A DNA stretch of 14,984 nucleotides from Oscillospiraceae bacterium (GTDB lineage: Bacteria > Bacillota > Clostridia > Oscillospirales > Ruminococcaceae): NCBI GenBank assembly GCA_020024235.1, contig JAHHUA010000025.1:1-14984 (forward strand), given 5' to 3'. Positions within the stretch are counted from its first letter, which is position 1. Each line of letters begins with the position of its first letter. The translations under genes and the position numbers were made by a program. Below, one piece after another: positions 14,982-14,984 of the stretch. Below the pieces are notes generated by a model. It did no database searches, had not been told where the DNA came from, and saw only the letters and a list, made by a program, of their open reading frames with translations.

Positions 14982-14984
14982 GCC

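Noticed and set aside
1..14984. CRISPR array, insertion sequence, prophage or tRNA
   Set aside because: No direct-repeat arrays, transposase-like proteins, terminal repeats or cloverleaf-like RNA genes were seen on reading the window.

Overview
The window is AT-rich bacterial chromosome, packed with genes on both strands. Strong AAGGAGG-type ribosome sites, TTG/GTG starts, sigma-A-like promoters often carrying a TGn extension, and the gene set (WalJ/YycJ-type hydrolase, RlmH, RecD2, ComFC, a lone MreB paralogue, zinc-ribbon L28, tandem-domain EAL protein) point to a low-GC Firmicute, most likely a member of the Clostridia. The species cannot be named from the sequence alone. No mobile element, CRISPR array, tRNA or rRNA was seen.

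Layout. (1) 1-392, minus: start of exodeoxyribonuclease III, cut by the window edge, with its own promoter. (2) 596-3505, plus: divergent operon deoB (phosphopentomutase), cdd (cytidine deaminase), an M42-family metallopeptidase and a small two-helix membrane protein, driven by an extended -10 promoter at 524-552 and closed by a strong two-way terminator at 3521-3543. (3) 8067 down to 3591, minus: a small membrane protein of unknown function, recD2, a comFC-like phosphoribosyltransferase with an abnormal start region, and an MreB-family protein. recD2 and the mreB-like gene each appear to have their own promoter. (4) 8349-10983, plus: murA behind a long leader with two perfect inverted repeats, a terminator, then walJ (yycJ) and rlmH. 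(5) 11107-14571, plus: one very large multi-sensor protein (three PAS-like domains, degenerate GGDEF, GAF-like, second degenerate GGDEF, EAL). (6) 14908-14720, minus: rpmB (L28), convergent with it and separated by two terminators.

How the genes work together. DeoB and Cdd are nucleoside salvage: Cdd turns cytidine/deoxycytidine into uridine/deoxyuridine, and DeoB moves the phosphate of (deoxy)ribose-1-phosphate to C5 so that the sugar enters central metabolism. The peptidase makes the operon look like a general scavenging unit, which is inference. RecD2 and ExoIII are DNA-repair enzymes. MurA, the MreB-like protein and WalJ all touch cell-envelope growth or its surveillance. The EAL protein is predicted to degrade cyclic di-GMP in response to several inputs.

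Most items are ordinary housekeeping genes. The points most worth a second look are the missing start of the comFC-like gene, the palindrome-rich murA leader, and the c-di-GMP protein in which both GGDEF motifs are lost while the EAL active site is kept. No new multi-gene system was recognised.
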